64,000 bases of DNA from Aulostomus chinensis (GCA_037954235.1 JBBMOA010000017.1:1112001-1176000); one strand, 5' to 3'; positions 33,992-45,687 are shown, counted from the stretch's first letter. Made by a program: numbers and translations. Notes: a model not told the origin generated them from the letters alone.

Positions 33992-36360
33992 GCGTTCCTC
34001 CCTGAGAGCTTCCGTGGTTTGATCACTCCTATGTTCTTGTTTTACTGAATGGGGTTTGCTGTTTGTGCTGCAGAGGCCCGTCAGGCTGTTTGATGACAGC
34101 ACAAACGGACATTTGATGGCTTTGATCCTGCTTGCACATCCTGGGATAATACAGCTTTTAACCTCTTTCAATTGCAAATGTGCCTAAAGTCTTCCTCCAT
34201 TTGCATATCATTAAGATTCATGAATGAACATTTCTATCTGCAAAGGCCAACCAGGGTTCATGATGCACTATGAGCCAAACCAGATTAAACCCTCGTACTC
34301 AGCTGGACAGAGAGAAATCCCAGAGGCTGTTTGACGTCTGCGGGCAGCCGCGAGCCGACTGAGGTTCTCCCCAGGTAGTGATTCATCCCAGCTCCTTCTC
34401 CTGCTGCAGGCAGGGACTCTTTGTCTGGAGGACACAAAAAGTGTCGCAGCTGGACTTGCTTGAACTGGAGGATGTTTCAGCTCTCATCCTAAATGCTTCT
34501 TCACTTCTCATGGGATCACGTATGCCTCAACGTGGCCGCTAAGGAGTGGCTGTGGCCTGAACGCTTCCTGCTTTTTGCTAATGGAATCACTGCTCATTTT
34601 AAGCTGGATCATTAGTCTGAGTAACAATAGTTCCTCTGAAAACTGTCCAAGTTCCTGCCTTGAAGCTGCAGGAGTCTGGACTTGGAGGCCCTGATGACAG
34701 TGGAAGTGACTGAACTTGCTGCGCTTTTTCTGACTGTGAAATAATGTGACGGAACCAACAGCAGCATAGCGTAGACAACATGCAGGCAATGTCAGACATA
34801 CAGACACAGAGCAGCAGCAGTTGTGTGTGTGAGGGGCTGAAGACTGACCGTGCTGATTGGCACTGCAGTTTTCCAAGGCGGAGGTCATGTGGGAGGGACT
34901 CACCAGACTTGAGCAACACTTTGATGTGGCACCATCTCTTCCTGGGCTTCCTGAGGTCAAAGAGGGTCCTAATGGCCCCCAGCTACCACTGTGAGGTTTA
35001 GGTGTAGGTGTAGGAGCTGGAGTAGCTCCAGGTCCGGCTCTCCACTTCGTGGATGCGCTGAAGAATGGAACCAGGGGCAGTTTTGTGTGTTCGCTCTGCT
35101 GCACCGTTGCTGTTATGCAAAGACAAAGGAAAAGCTCTGGATCTATCAGGCAGTCTTGGTTCACAACCAAAAGATCAAGGTTGCCAGCACAAGCAGCAAA
35201 TATGAGTTTCCCATTTCATCCTGGGCATCCGAGCAAACATTTTCGATGTTGAAGAGGCCCCCTGGCAGGTGTGAGCCTTCGCCTTCGTCTCCACTCTTCA
35301 AGCCGCAGTCCCTGAAGGTGACCCAGCAGCAGGAGTCAGTTGAAGACCACAACTTTGAATTCAACCTTTATTTAGTCCAAAGATGCAGAGAGTGGAGGGA
35401 AGCATCTCTCTGAATGCATTGTGTTCTGGTTGGGTTTACACTCTGGAGGCACATTTAGAGCTGCTGCCATGTTTCATGGTGACTCCGCATGTTAGTGTTG
35501 ATTTGCTGCAAAACCCCAGAACAATGCAACGACCTTCACCAGACAGTGCATCATTTGTTTGTTTTGCCAAATCTTTTTTTGATATATCGATTCCTGCATC
35601 TTTGTCTGGTAATTTTTCAACTCAAATGAGTCCAGCTGTTGCTTTAATATTTTTAGCTTCATTCTACAGGGTGTTTCAGGGTAACAGAGTTTTACTTGAG
35701 TCTTTGAGTTGTACCACCTGTACCTGCTGGTCTTAAGGTTTGTTTTGATGAGTCACAAGCTAATCCCGACAATAAACGTGATGCTTCAACTTGAGCGCTC
35801 GTTTAATCTCTCTAAAAGCTCCTATCAACATTTCAAGCTCTTCAGTGTAATTCTCTCTGACAGCCAACAGCCACAGTAAGGAATACTGAAGGGTAAGTAC
35901 ATCATACGGAGTGTTTTCTCTGCTCCCAGCAGTGAAGCGTCAGTGTGGATCACCCGTTAACACCTGTCACCTACACACGAGGACCCAGGTTGCTTCCCAT
36001 ACAAGTAACAGCAGTGCGGGAACTCCTCTTGTAATCCCTGACATTATTATTCTTATATATTTTTGTAAATAAATGCGAAACTGCAGCCTAACCAAACATG
36101 TTGAGGAGCAGAACATGTCACGACTGCATGCGCCTCAACAGAACTTGAAACGCTGCACTCAGGATCTGTTGGTGATCATGACAAAAACTAATTGTATTCG
36201 TTGTTTAATCCTGCAAAAAAAAAAAGCAGAAGTGATGAAGAAACAACTTCCCGTGCGATGCAGTATAAACAGGAAGTGGTGCAACTAGCATCTGTAAACT
36301 TTCTGATGATTCTTCTTACGATTCTTAGTCCCCAAGCATCTCGGAATATTTGTGCAAAAT
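33991..36360. other. Intergenic, no gene seen
   Basis: A minus-strand frame of 220 codons (34508-35170) and a plus-strand frame of 140 codons (34991-35413) overlap. Neither has a domain, signal or splice context that I recognise, and their composition looks random. I do not call a gene. Confidence 0.45.
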
Positions 36361-36373
36361 ATGACCAGAATTG

Positions 36374-36753
36374 GGCTGCACGGTGGTGCAGTGGTCAGCA
36401 CTGTGGCCTCACAGCAAGAAGGTTCCGGGTTCGAGTCCCGGCTCGGGCACGGGATCTTTCTGGGTGAGTCTCCATGTTCTCCCCGTGTCTGCGTGGGTTC
36501 TCTCTGGTACTCCGGCTTCCTCCCACAGTCCAAAAACATGCAATTGGGGACGAGGCTGATTGATTCTCTAAATTGACCGTAGGTATGAATGTGAGTGTGA
36601 ATGGTTGTCTGTCTCTATGTGTTGGCCCTGCGATGGACTGGCGACCTGTCCAGGGTGAACCCCGCCTCTCGCCCGTTGACGCTGGGATAGGCTCCAGCCC
36701 CCCCGCGACCCTTAATGTGTAGGAATAAGCGGAAGATGACGATGGATGGATGG
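36374..36753 (+). mobile_element. Full-length tRNA-derived SINE, plus strand
   Basis: This is the best-preserved copy, 380 bp. The A-box TGGTGCAGTGG is at 36384-36394 and the B-box GGTTCGAGTCC at 36428-36438, properly spaced for a polymerase III internal promoter. The body is intact and the tail is GATGGATGGATGG. A perfect 13-bp target duplication ATGACCAGAATTG lies at 36361-36373 and 36754-36766. It inserted into an older region with repeated CTAGG-GCGC-like phrases. Confidence 0.94.
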
Positions 36754-36766
36754 ATGACCAGAATTG

Positions 36767-38699
36767 ACCACTAGGGAGCGCCACAACCAGAAGTAAATAA
36801 CATCTTAGCGACATGCAGAGGTTCAACACACTGAGGGTCCAAAATTAAAATTACTTGTCTCAGGCCCTAGATGGCGCTTCAAAATTCCAACCGAAATTCA
36901 TGCTAAGAGAATAAAACCAATATAAGGGTAAAAGTGTATTAGACATTTTGACAACTAGGTGGTGCTACAATCGCAGAAAAGGCATTCTAGCCAATAACTT
37001 TCACATGCAACAGAATCTGAAGTCCGATTGCTCCATATTCTCTGATTTGAGCTGAATCTGAGGACTTCTGCCCATATTTGCTTGTAAAATATTTTTTGCA
37101 AAAATGCTCAACACGTTTCAAACTCAACCTTTGCTCATACGATATAATATGAATATTAGCTCATGTAAACATGATGGGAAGATATTTCTCGAGTCCTGCA
37201 CTGTGCCGTCATGTCGGAAGGAAAGAGAAACTGAACCTCCATTGTCTTTTAGTGCAGTGCTGAAGTTTACTGGCCTGATACATGAGGAAGCAATGATCTC
37301 TGGGGTAGTGCACTGATGGCCACCAGATCTGAGCACTGCATGCGGCAGGCTCCTCATGTTCCTGGGAACCTCCGGGCTCCTCATGCCCATGTCGCTCTGA
37401 CACAGCATCTCTACAAGGAAAAGATGAGATATTTCTGAAGTCGGGTCACATTTGCCACTGACAGTGATGATGCTGGTTGGCAGAGTTCTTGCTCAGAGCA
37501 AAGAATCTGAACTACTCCTTTTACACAAGGCGGGAACAGGCTGAGTGCCAGCATGCATCCCAGCGGTGAACACGATGGGTTCCATCTGAGCGATCTATGA
37601 GATTAATTTTATTGTTTCTCCACGAATGTCCAGGGGGCATCTACACCTCCACCTGTCCGGCAAACAAGACTTGTGTCTTTTTTTGGTGCATCAGAATGCT
37701 TGTGTAGTGTCATCAGCAGGTTGGTATTTGAGCTTGTGATCTTGCGTCTCCTGAGAGAGGAGCAGGGCTGGATTTTTAGAGGTAACACAAAGTTACGAGG
37801 CTATGAAAGCCCCCAGTTGGAGGTGGAGGAATCTCACTATATAACACCAAATCAGCCAGTATTAAAAACATCTGTTTGGCCCCAGCCGTTCCCTCTATCG
37901 TATTCCTGACTCTCCCACTGCTTATGGGAGGCCTGAAATTAGATTGTCCTGCATTCCAGGGAAGAGGCCTTCAACACGCAGGACACTGGAGACTGCTGGA
38001 AATCAGCAGTGCTGTGAAAACCGCCGTCTCAGACTGACGGGGCTCAAAATGCCTTTTGTTCCCCCAGCCTCCCCTGAGCTGCTCTGCAGTCTCACAAAAT
38101 CTTCCTCCCTTGTTTCTAGAAGCAGTGAACAACAGAAATCAGGTTCTGGATCTGTACGTACCTGGTTTCACCTGGTTCCAGTTGGATGGATGTGGACAGT
38201 CATGGAGAACAAACCCCCAACATCTGGTCAACAGCACGTGGAGAGTCATCTACATGGAATGAAGAAAGGCAACAATCCAGTGTGTACAAAGTAGAAACTG
38301 AGGAAGCAGGAACAGAGGGAGGAGGGACGTGTTCTATTCCTCCCTGCCTGGCCTGCATGTGTCATACCTCCACCCACAACATTCTTCAGTACAAGTTCCT
38401 ATCGCCTCACACAGGGTTCACACTGGTGCAGCGGGGAACCTGGCCCCCGGGCCCAGCACAATTCCAGACATCACCCGCCTCGTCACCAGGTTTCCAAGAT
38501 TCCACTTCTCACTCATAGTTCAGCTGCATTATCAGTTGTGTATGGTCATGTGACTTTCCTCCACATCAGCGCCGCCAGCTGCTGCACTCGCTGGCAGTTC
38601 AGATTGATCTTTGTCAGGGGCGAGGAAGTGTGCATTGTTTCAGAGACAGACAGTCCATTTATTTGAAGCCCTGCACAGAGGGTAGATTTAAAGGCACCC
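36767..38699. other. Intergenic, no gene seen
   Basis: The first 300 bp contain several CTAGGGAGCGCCAC / CTAGATGGCGCTTC / CTAGGTGGTGCTAC phrases typical of an unclassified old fish repeat. The remainder shows no supported gene. Confidence 0.4.
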
Positions 38700-38704
38700 T
38701 CTGT

Positions 38705-38758
<54 letters not shown>
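38700..38758. repeat. (TG)n microsatellite
   Basis: About 28 TG dinucleotides. Confidence 0.95.
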
Positions 38759-38759
<1 letters not shown>

Positions 38760-39501
38760 TTCCTCTCTTTCAAGTGAGACATGTTACCAGAGGAGCTGGA
38801 AAACCAGTATGACATTTAAAATGCTAAGTGAGAGAGAGGCTGTAAGAGTTGGAAATTTAAAAAAAAAAAACACTCACCAGGCAAATTATTCTCTTCTATT
38901 CCTCAGTAACAAAAACTAGATGAAATATTAGTTTTAATCCCAGTAAAATGAATTGAAAACATTGTTCATGCATGAATGTTTTCCCGTATTTTGGTTCTTA
39001 CAAAAAGCAATAAAGGGAAAAATGAGGAACTCCTGTGTGGGATTCATGACACATGCAGTGACAGCCAAATTTGTCCTCAGCCATCTGAGTGCGTTGATAA
39101 CTGTTAGATTGGATATTAAATTGGATGTGTGTGCCAAGAATGTACAATTATGAAGAAGAAACAGCTCAATCTGTGTGTGTAAGCGGAGGAGACTACAAGC
39201 TGAGTGCAAACCACCAACCAGTCAAACTCAGACAAAAAAGAAAAGATGGAGAATAAGGAAACCACCACCCAAGGGCAGCGAAAAGGCAAAAACCTTGGTC
39301 TGCTATGATAATGTATGGGCCATAGACCCCTCCTGGGCTCTCCAGCCATTTTGTAGACACTGGACCCCATCACCTGAAGGAAAAGCTGTACTTCTGCTGG
39401 ATGGCAAGAACTGAGACTCTTGACTCTGAAGATGCTCCTCCAGCTGTATGAAAAACTTGTGATCTTGAGCAAGAACATGCGGTTTGCTTCTGTTTAACGG
39501 G
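38759..39501. other. Intergenic, no gene seen
   Basis: AT-rich unique-looking sequence up to the gypsy insertion site; overlapping frames on both strands lack motifs. Confidence 0.45.
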
Positions 39502-39506
39502 GATCT

Positions 39507-39654
39507 TGTAATGAGTGGACGTCAGTCACCTCCAGCTGCTCATCAAGAATGTCCGTTTATTTGCCGTTAGTCAATACAGACGTTAGAGTGCCGGTCGCTC
39601 TAAGACAGGCTATGCTGCCACCTAGTGGCTGGTGGCGCTAAGCATATCATTCCA
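39507..39654 (-). repeat. Gypsy 3' LTR (148 bp)
   Basis: On the plus strand it runs from TGTAATGAGTGG to CATATCATTCCA. The terminal inverted TGTAATGA / TCATTACA pair is damaged on the internal side (TCATTCCA). It is unusually short for an LTR. Confidence 0.93.
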
Positions 39655-39666
39655 TCTCTCTTCTTA
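39655..39666 (-). promoter_or_regulatory. Gypsy polypurine tract
   Basis: Minus-strand purine-rich stretch AAGAAGAGAGA directly upstream of the 3' LTR, the expected plus-strand DNA primer site. Confidence 0.7.
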
Positions 39667-39818
39667 TAACATGAAGAAATGAAACTGAGAACAAGTTCAA
39701 CATGGCAAACTTACAACAACTTTTGCTTAATGAAATTTAGTACTAATGCTGTAAAGAAAGAGCATCATTACTTGCAACAAGTTACAAACAATTTCTGTGT
39801 GCATGTGTGTACAACTGT

Positions 39819-41006
39819 TCATAAGTCCATTGTTATTTTGGGCTTCCGATTTCTGACTGAGTAACGTCTTTCTTTTGGGCCTGTTGCAGTCTGGACGGGG
39901 GTGTCCTCCACTGGCCCCTCTGAGGACACGGCAGAGCCCGTTGCAGTCAGCGCTGGTCTCTCAGTAGACGCAGCAGTGCCCACCGCATTCTGAACAGGGA
40001 TTTCCTCTTCTGGTCTCTCTGTAGTAGCGGCAGGTTCCTCATGAGTCCGGATCAGCTTCCGTCTATTACGCCTGTATAGATGTCCATCTGCTTCAACCAC
40101 GTATGACCGTTGCTCAAGGGTTGTTCTTATTACTTTTGCTGGTCTCCATTGTTTACCTTCTCTCACCCTCATGGTGTCTCCTGGTTTAAGGGCTGGCAGC
40201 GTGTGTGATCCTTTGTCATAGTAGTGTTTGTTTCTGTCTTGGTTTGCCTTGAGCCTGTCCCTCACCCCTTCTATCTTTTCTGGCATCAGCAGCTTTCTTG
40301 CTGTGGGCAGTCTTGTTCTCGTTCTGCGGCCCATGAGTAGTTGTGCTGGTGAGGGAAGGCCATCCATAGGTGTATTCCGATAATCAAGTAGAGCGAGGTA
40401 GGGGTCAGTCTTGCCTGCTTTAGCTTTTCGCAGCAATGCCTTTGTGATGTGCACAGCTTTCTCTGCTTTTCCATTAGGCTGTGCGTATGTGGGAGATGAG
40501 GTAATGTGTTTGAAGCCATAGTCCGTACTGAATTGCTTGAATTCTGCAGAGGAGTACTGGCTCGCATTGTCTGAACGTACCTCCTCTGGAATCCCCAGTC
40601 TTGAAAAGTGTTGTTTGCAGATGTTGATGACTGACTGGCTTTTTATAGAAGTTAGTTTGCTGACCTCAAAGAAGCTGGAGTAGTAGTCCACCAGGATCAA
40701 GTACTGTTCTCCTTCCAATTCAAAAATATCTGTGGCTATCTTCTGCCATGGTCTGTCTGGTATGTCATGACCAATCATAGGCTCTTTGCAATTTCGCCTT
40801 CTGTATGTGTTGCATATGGAACATTTGGACACTACGTCAGCTGTCTGGGCTGACATTCTCGGCCAAAACATGACGTCCCTCGCCAATCTCTTGGTTTTTT
40901 CTATGCCTTGATGGCTGGCGTGTAGTTTCTTCAACATGTTCTTCCTCAGATTGTCTGGAATAACTACTCTGTTTCCTTTGAATATTAGTCCATCCTCCAC
41001 AGTCAT
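39819..41006 (-). CDS. Gypsy integrase region of pol
   Basis: 395 codons remain open from the first ATG, and the true reading frame extends upstream into the connection region. Integrase joins element DNA into the host chromosome. Visible parts: an N-terminal zinc-binding region with H29/H32 and C62-x2-C65; the catalytic core D93, D146 and E182 with the exact D-35-E spacing; and a basic C-terminus with a YSVRNRKP stretch. It is the only pol domain that is still fully open. Upstream the frame is cut by a base change in a T-run near 41080, so it would not be made as part of a normal polyprotein. Confidence 0.9.
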   Translation of the reverse strand: MTVEDGLIFKGNRVVIPDNLRKNMLKKLHASHQGIEKTKRLARDVMFWPRMSAQTADVVSKCSICNTYRRRNCKEPMIGHDIPDRPWQKIATDIFELEGEQYLILVDYYSSFFEVSKLTSIKSQSVINICKQHFSRLGIPEEVRSDNASQYSSAEFKQFSTDYGFKHITSSPTYAQPNGKAEKAVHITKALLRKAKAGKTDPYLALLDYRNTPMDGLPSPAQLLMGRRTRTRLPTARKLLMPEKIEGVRDRLKANQDRNKHYYDKGSHTLPALKPGDTMRVREGKQWRPAKVIRTTLEQRSYVVEADGHLYRRNRRKLIRTHEEPAATTERPEEEIPVQNAVGTAASTERPALTATGSAVSSEGPVEDTPVQTATGPKERRYSVRNRKPKITMDL

Positions 41007-41037
41007 GTCGCTCCTGTAATCCCAGTACGGTCTGACC

Positions 41038-41364
41038 TCATATGGAATTGCTGACTTTTCGTCCGGCCAGCCCTGGAGGATGATTTTTTTTCAGCACTGT
41101 GAGGATCTGGTCCTTTGCTGTCTCCGTACAGATTTCGTTCAGTCTAGCAGGTGCTATGGGTAAACACATAACTGCACAGATTTGAACCTCATCCTTTTCG
41201 CTTTCATGTGTTTTCTTCATGTAGTTCCTGCTCAGTGCATCTGCCACATGTAGTTCCTTTCCCCTCTTGTATTTGACTGTCATGTTGTATTTCTGTAAAT
41301 TGAGGAGCATTTTCTGGAGTCTCAGGGGGGTCTCTGTCAAAGGCTTTTTCATGATACTTTCCAA
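41038..41364 (-). pseudogene. Gypsy RNase H end and connection fragment
   Basis: Carries the end of the RNase H domain, including the ADALSR motif typical of gypsy elements, and the linker leading to integrase. It is out of frame with integrase because of an indel in the T-run at about 41081-41090. It is also out of frame with the RNase H start because of the deletion near 41430. Confidence 0.85.
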
Positions 41365-41600
41365 AGGCTTGTGGTCTGTTTCAACTTCGAACGGCCGTCC
41401 GGCGAGATACTGGTAGAATTTGTCTGAGCATATCGTTTTTGAGTGTCTGTAAACGCTTTTGATGCATATGCTATGGGGCGCTCATCCAGTACTGCTCCAA
41501 CTCCACAACTGGAGGCATCCACGCTCAGGGTCACAGGCTGCGATGGGTCATAAAATTTCAGCACGGGGGCTTCAGTGACCATTTTTTTGTAGGCTCTCAA
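41349..41600 (-). pseudogene. Gypsy RNase H start, with internal deletion
   Basis: The LSVDASSCGVGAVL stretch gives the first catalytic aspartate. After the KRYAQ stretch, the segment that normally holds the conserved glutamate (ExE-LLA region) is missing and the frame changes, at about 41420-41440. RNase H would therefore be inactive even without the frameshifts. Confidence 0.85.
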
Positions 41601-42253
41601 AGCTCTTATCCTGCTCCTCCATCCAGCTCCATTCCGTTGTCTTTTCCAGAAGGATCCGTAGTGGGGCAGTGACAGTGGACAGCTGTGGTAGGAATTTTCC
41701 CAGGTACATTACCATTCCCAAATATTGTTGTAGTTCTGTCTTGTTAGTGGGTTTTTTCATTTTTGTGACCGCTTCCACTTTTCTTGGATCTGGGTTTAAT
41801 CCATGGGCTGTCAGGACGTGTCCCATGTAGTTGACTTTCTGTGATCTGAATGTGCTTTTTCGTGCATTCAGTCATGTTTTTCTGTCTCACTCTGTCCAAC
41901 ACTCTTTTGAGTCTCTGATCATGCTGATCTTCGTCATTTCCCCACACAAGGATGTCATCCACAATCACTTCCACTCCTTCTATGTCCTCGAACATTTCCG
42001 TCATGAGTCTCTGGAATATTTCTCCAGCTGTGTTGATTCCGAAAGGCAGCCTTTTGTATGCATATCTTCCGAAAGGCGTATTGAATGTGCAAAGCTCTGA
42101 ACTTTTCTTGTCCAATTTCACCTGCCAGTAGCCACATTGTGCATCCAGTGTGCTGAAGACTTTGGCTCCTGACATTCGAGTCATGACTTCTTCAATGGTC
42201 TTCATGGGGTAGTGTTCCCTCTCGATGACATCATTTAAATCTTTAGGGTCCAT
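41572..42253 (-). pseudogene. Gypsy reverse transcriptase, frameshifted
   Basis: 42253-41744 encodes fingers and palm: the FSTLDAQCGYWQ block (first catalytic D), a LPFGINTAGEIFQ block, and VDDILVWG (catalytic DD, where many relatives have YxDD). The frame then shifts at about 41870, and 41826-41572 encodes the thumb/tether with GHVLTAHGLNPDPRKV and YLGMVMYLGKFLPQLS. A third shift in an A/T run at about 41585 leads to RNase H. Confidence 0.9.
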
Positions 42254-43256
42254 GCATATTCTGATTTTTTTGTTTTTCTGGTATCCATATAGTTACCATG
42301 CTGCTGACCCATGCCCTTGGTTCTGTAACTTTTTCAATGACATCGAGCTTTTCCATTCTTCTCAGCTCTGCTTTCACCTTTTCTCTGAGTGCCACAGGAA
42401 CTTTTCGTGGAGGATGAACAACTGGCTGCGCATCCTCCCTGATCTTGATGTGTTGTTCTCCCTCAATGCATCCCAGTCCATCAAACACATCAGCGTATTT
42501 TTCCTCTATAGTTTGCTTCTTTGTTTTCTTCACCTCACCTATTCGTTTTATGAGGCCCAGGCTCACACTGCTTTTTAGTCCTAGCACTGGTTGCACCTTC
42601 TTGTCAACGACTTGAAAGTTTATGTCACAGTATTTTCCTTTGTATTCAGACAACAGTCTGCATTTGCCCTTTGGCTTCAAGCAATGTCCTGCATATGTCA
42701 CCAGTTTAGCGTTTGACTTTTCTAATTCATTACAAATTTCCCTGTGAATGTACTCTGGGATTACATTGCATTGGGCACCTGTATCTATTTTAAATCTTAC
42801 ATTACGACGGTTGATGTTTAACTTCACTTCCCAGTCTTCTTCATCATTTGCTTTCACCATGTCAATATAGACCTCTGTTTCTGAATCTGACTGTTCTTCC
42901 ATCATGTGTACTGGCTTCGTTGTTGGATGAGTCTTGGAAATGCATTTGGTGGAGAAGTGGTTCATTTTTCCACATTTTCTGCACTTTTCACCATATGCTG
43001 GACATTTCCCTTTCTGGTGGTCTTTGCCACAGCATTTGCAATCTTGCTCCTGGTTTTCCATGCGGGCTGTTATTTTAGAGCGTTCTGGGCATTCTTTTTT
43101 TACTGCATCGATTGTGCATTCAGGCTGTGTATTTTTCAGTTGACCCATTCGGATGCGACTTGCTTCTGCAGCACGGCATATTGACACTGCTTTGGTTAAG
43201 TCTAAATCGATAGTTCTCAGCAATTTAGCCCTTACTTGGTCATCTCTTATCCCCAT
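42243..43256 (-). pseudogene. Gypsy gag C-terminus and protease
   Basis: 337 open codons. The nucleocapsid has two adjacent zinc knuckles at about residues 73-105 (CKCCGKDHQKGKC, then CRKCGKMNHFSTKC). The aspartic protease follows, with the active-site DTGAQCNVIP stretch at about residue 157. It then runs into the start of reverse transcriptase, where a one-base shift near 42265-42295 cuts the frame. Upstream, an in-frame TGA at 43263-43265 separates it from the gag start; this looks like a CpG-type CGA-to-TGA change. Confidence 0.9.
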
Positions 43257-43389
43257 GACAATTCAGTCTTTTATTAAACTGTCACGCAGATCCCCAAATT
43301 CGCATGATTTGGCTTTTGACTTCAAGTCCGATACAAAGTGGTCAATGTTCTCATCAGTAGCCTGTACACGCATGTTAAATACGTGTCTT

Positions 43390-43662
43390 TCAAAAGTCAT
43401 GTTTCTCTGGGGGAGCAAAATGTGCATCAAATTTCTCAAATAGGGTCATTGGCTTTGTTTTATCTTCTCCATCTCCAAATACAAACGTGTTGTATATTTC
43501 CTCTCCAATTACGTTCAGAAATGTGCAGGACTGTACCTTGTCTGGCTTGGATTCAATGTCAGTGGCCGTCATATAAAGTTCAAATTTTTGTTTCCATCGT
43601 TTCCAGTTCTCAGCAACATTTCCGTCCAGTTTCAGTGCATCAGGGGGTCTCAATCCATCCAT
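43390..43662 (-). pseudogene. Gypsy gag N-terminus
   Basis: 90 codons starting 31 bases inside the 5' LTR. The GNVAENWKRWKQKFELYM stretch is typical of gag of this group. The frame is cut at about 43390-43410 by a one-base indel; the other frame continues the gag sequence to the stop at 43263-43265. Confidence 0.85.
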
Positions 43663-43673
43663 GTCGGCGAGAA

Positions 43674-43692
43674 TTCGTCTGTTCTGACACTA
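43674..43692 (-). promoter_or_regulatory. Gypsy primer-binding site (putative)
   Basis: Immediately inside the 5' LTR the minus strand reads TAGTGTCAGAACAGACGAA. The TGTCAGAA core resembles the 3' end complement of a leucine tRNA, but the match is partial, so the primer tRNA is uncertain. Confidence 0.4.
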
Positions 43693-43840
43693 TGTAATGA
43701 GTGGACGTCAGTCACCTCCAGCTGCTCATCAAGAATGTCTGTTTATTTGCCGTTAGTCAATACAGACGTTAGAGTGCCGGTCGCTCTAAGACTGGCTATG
43801 CTGCCACCTAGTGGCTGGTGGCGCTAAGCATATCATTACA
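43693..43840 (-). repeat. Gypsy 5' LTR (148 bp)
   Basis: Runs from TGTAATGA to TCATTACA on the plus strand, with a perfect 8-bp terminal inverted repeat. It differs from the other LTR at three sites. Confidence 0.95.
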
Positions 43841-43845
43841 GATCT

Positions 43846-45623
43846 GTGTTGTCACAGGTCTCAACACTCATCAACGGGGACTGACTGTTACTGTCCTGGC
43901 AGACAGGGGGAGCAGAGAGGTGAGAAGATTGACCTGAGTCCCACAGAACGTGTTCAGAAGTGACTGTCAGTCGTGCTACTGTTCAATCACTGTATTGCTC
44001 AGTGTAGCAGGCAATAGTTCGAACCATCGACAACTACAGACATATTTTACTTCTCCTCACAGCGACAGTCCACACTCGTAAACATGAAACTAACGGAAAT
44101 AAACTGCCTGTTTCCACTGCATTTTTAAGTCCTTGCAAAGATCCTGGTAGTCGCATTCAGGCCATAACTGTAAAGGAGTTGCTCAGGTGAGCCGCTGCAG
44201 CTCTCCTGCTGTCTAAACTCTCCTCAGAAGGGTCACGATGCTCTGAATGCATTGTAATTAGATGCGCCCGTCTTGCTGGCTACATGGATCTCACAGCCAG
44301 TCTGGAAGCAACTTGTCCTCATGTCTCTGATGAAGGATTCAGTCTCTTAGAAATACTCACATCCCATTTTCTGCATCAGTGACGCTGCTGGACAGACGTT
44401 TGACGGGAAGGTTCTCAATGTGTGTGCTTATTGTTGCTGAGATGTCAGTTGAGCACATTCGCTTTTTACTCACATTATTTCCTCCTCATGTTGTCAGCGC
44501 TGCTCCACAACATCATTTTTCTCTGTCTGGACTATTTTCTTCTTTTCTGCCACTGACGTGCAGTAAATGGCTGAGAACGTTGTTCGGTATCTTTGTTTAA
44601 AGACACAACCTTCAACCACGTCTACGTACACACGGAGGGGCTTTGTAAAAGCCATCATCCCAGACAGTGGTCCTTCTCTGGCCACCGCCCTCGACCACTC
44701 ATCAGCTACCTTCACGTGTCCCTGAACACGAGCCAACCTGTGTCCTGCTGGAGCCTCACGGTGGCTGAGCGGCCACCTGCACACCAGCCTTGCTCCACTG
44801 CTCTGCCTCGTTTCCATGTCTGGCCCTGTGCTGTTTCAGCTCCTCCTCTCCAGGTATTTTCAGTCCATTCACCTCCATTACATTCCAAAATGAGAATTTT
44901 GACGCAGATTTCAGAGAGCCGATCACTAGCAAAACAGCCTGGTAGGCATTTCCGTATGTGATGAAAAAAATACAAAATTAGCCTGCGACCCAGCACGACT
45001 CAGGGAGCATTCCTGTACTTTTATATGCAGAATTATGGGGACGCCCTAAACGGGAAGAGGACAGTCAGGAACACGGAGATCATACCTAAAAATCCCAACT
45101 CCTCCTGTAGTGCCCACTAACACAGGTATCGTTTGTGACTAAACATTTTGTTTTCTAAGTTTTAGACCTTTAACTGAAATTCACAAAAAATGGCGCATGT
45201 GGAAAAGTGCTGTTTGGGGATGTGTGTGCTTTGTTTCTGCTCTGAGTTAAAGTTTTAAAAGCACTGGTCAAAGTCACGTCTGAGTGCAGAAACTTCTTGG
45301 ACGAACAGTGGGAGCTGCTTGTCAGGAGATGCAGAGCAGACAGTTATTTTGGCCACGTCCTTATTAATGCTAATGATTCTGGCCCAGCGCCCGCCAGCCT
45401 CCAGGAGACGAGGAGTCTAGTTGCCAAGGCCCATGGCTGAACTCAACACTGGTTGAATTTATCCCATCTGTCAGTAGCTCATTTACTTATGTACCAGTAT
45501 TAATACCTTAAAGCCTTGTGTGATGTGAAGAATAGAATATCAGTTCTGACCCACTTTGTCAACAATGTTTGTCCACCCAAGCAGAGAAGAACCAACAAAA
45601 TGGAGGTGGATGCTTGTCCTTAA

Positions 45624-45625
<2 letters not shown>
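43846..45625. other. Intergenic, no gene seen
   Basis: Open frames of up to about 120 codons on both strands overlap and lack motifs. No repeat recognised. Confidence 0.45.

Positions 45626-45687
<62 letters not shown>

Larger units (their letters stand above)
39502..43845 (-). mobile_element. Complete Ty3/gypsy LTR retrotransposon (4.33 kb) with target duplication
   Basis: The element spans 39507-43840 and reads on the minus strand: 5' LTR (43693-43840), gag, protease, reverse transcriptase, RNase H, integrase, purine tract, 3' LTR (39507-39654). Integrase follows RNase H, which is the Ty3/gypsy order. No envelope gene is present. The 5-bp target duplication GATCT lies at 39502-39506 and 43841-43845. 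The two 148-bp LTRs differ at only three positions, so the insertion is recent. Even so, gag and pol carry a stop, several single-base frameshifts and a small deletion, so this copy is not autonomous as it stands. Lineage within gypsy is not certain. Confidence 0.95.

Noticed and set aside
34508..35170. 220-codon minus-strand open frame
   Set aside because: No recognisable domain, overlaps a plus-strand frame, random-looking composition; not enough to call a gene.
36384..36438. tRNA gene
   Set aside because: A and B boxes are present, but they are the internal promoter of a SINE; body, tail and target duplication show it is a retroposon.
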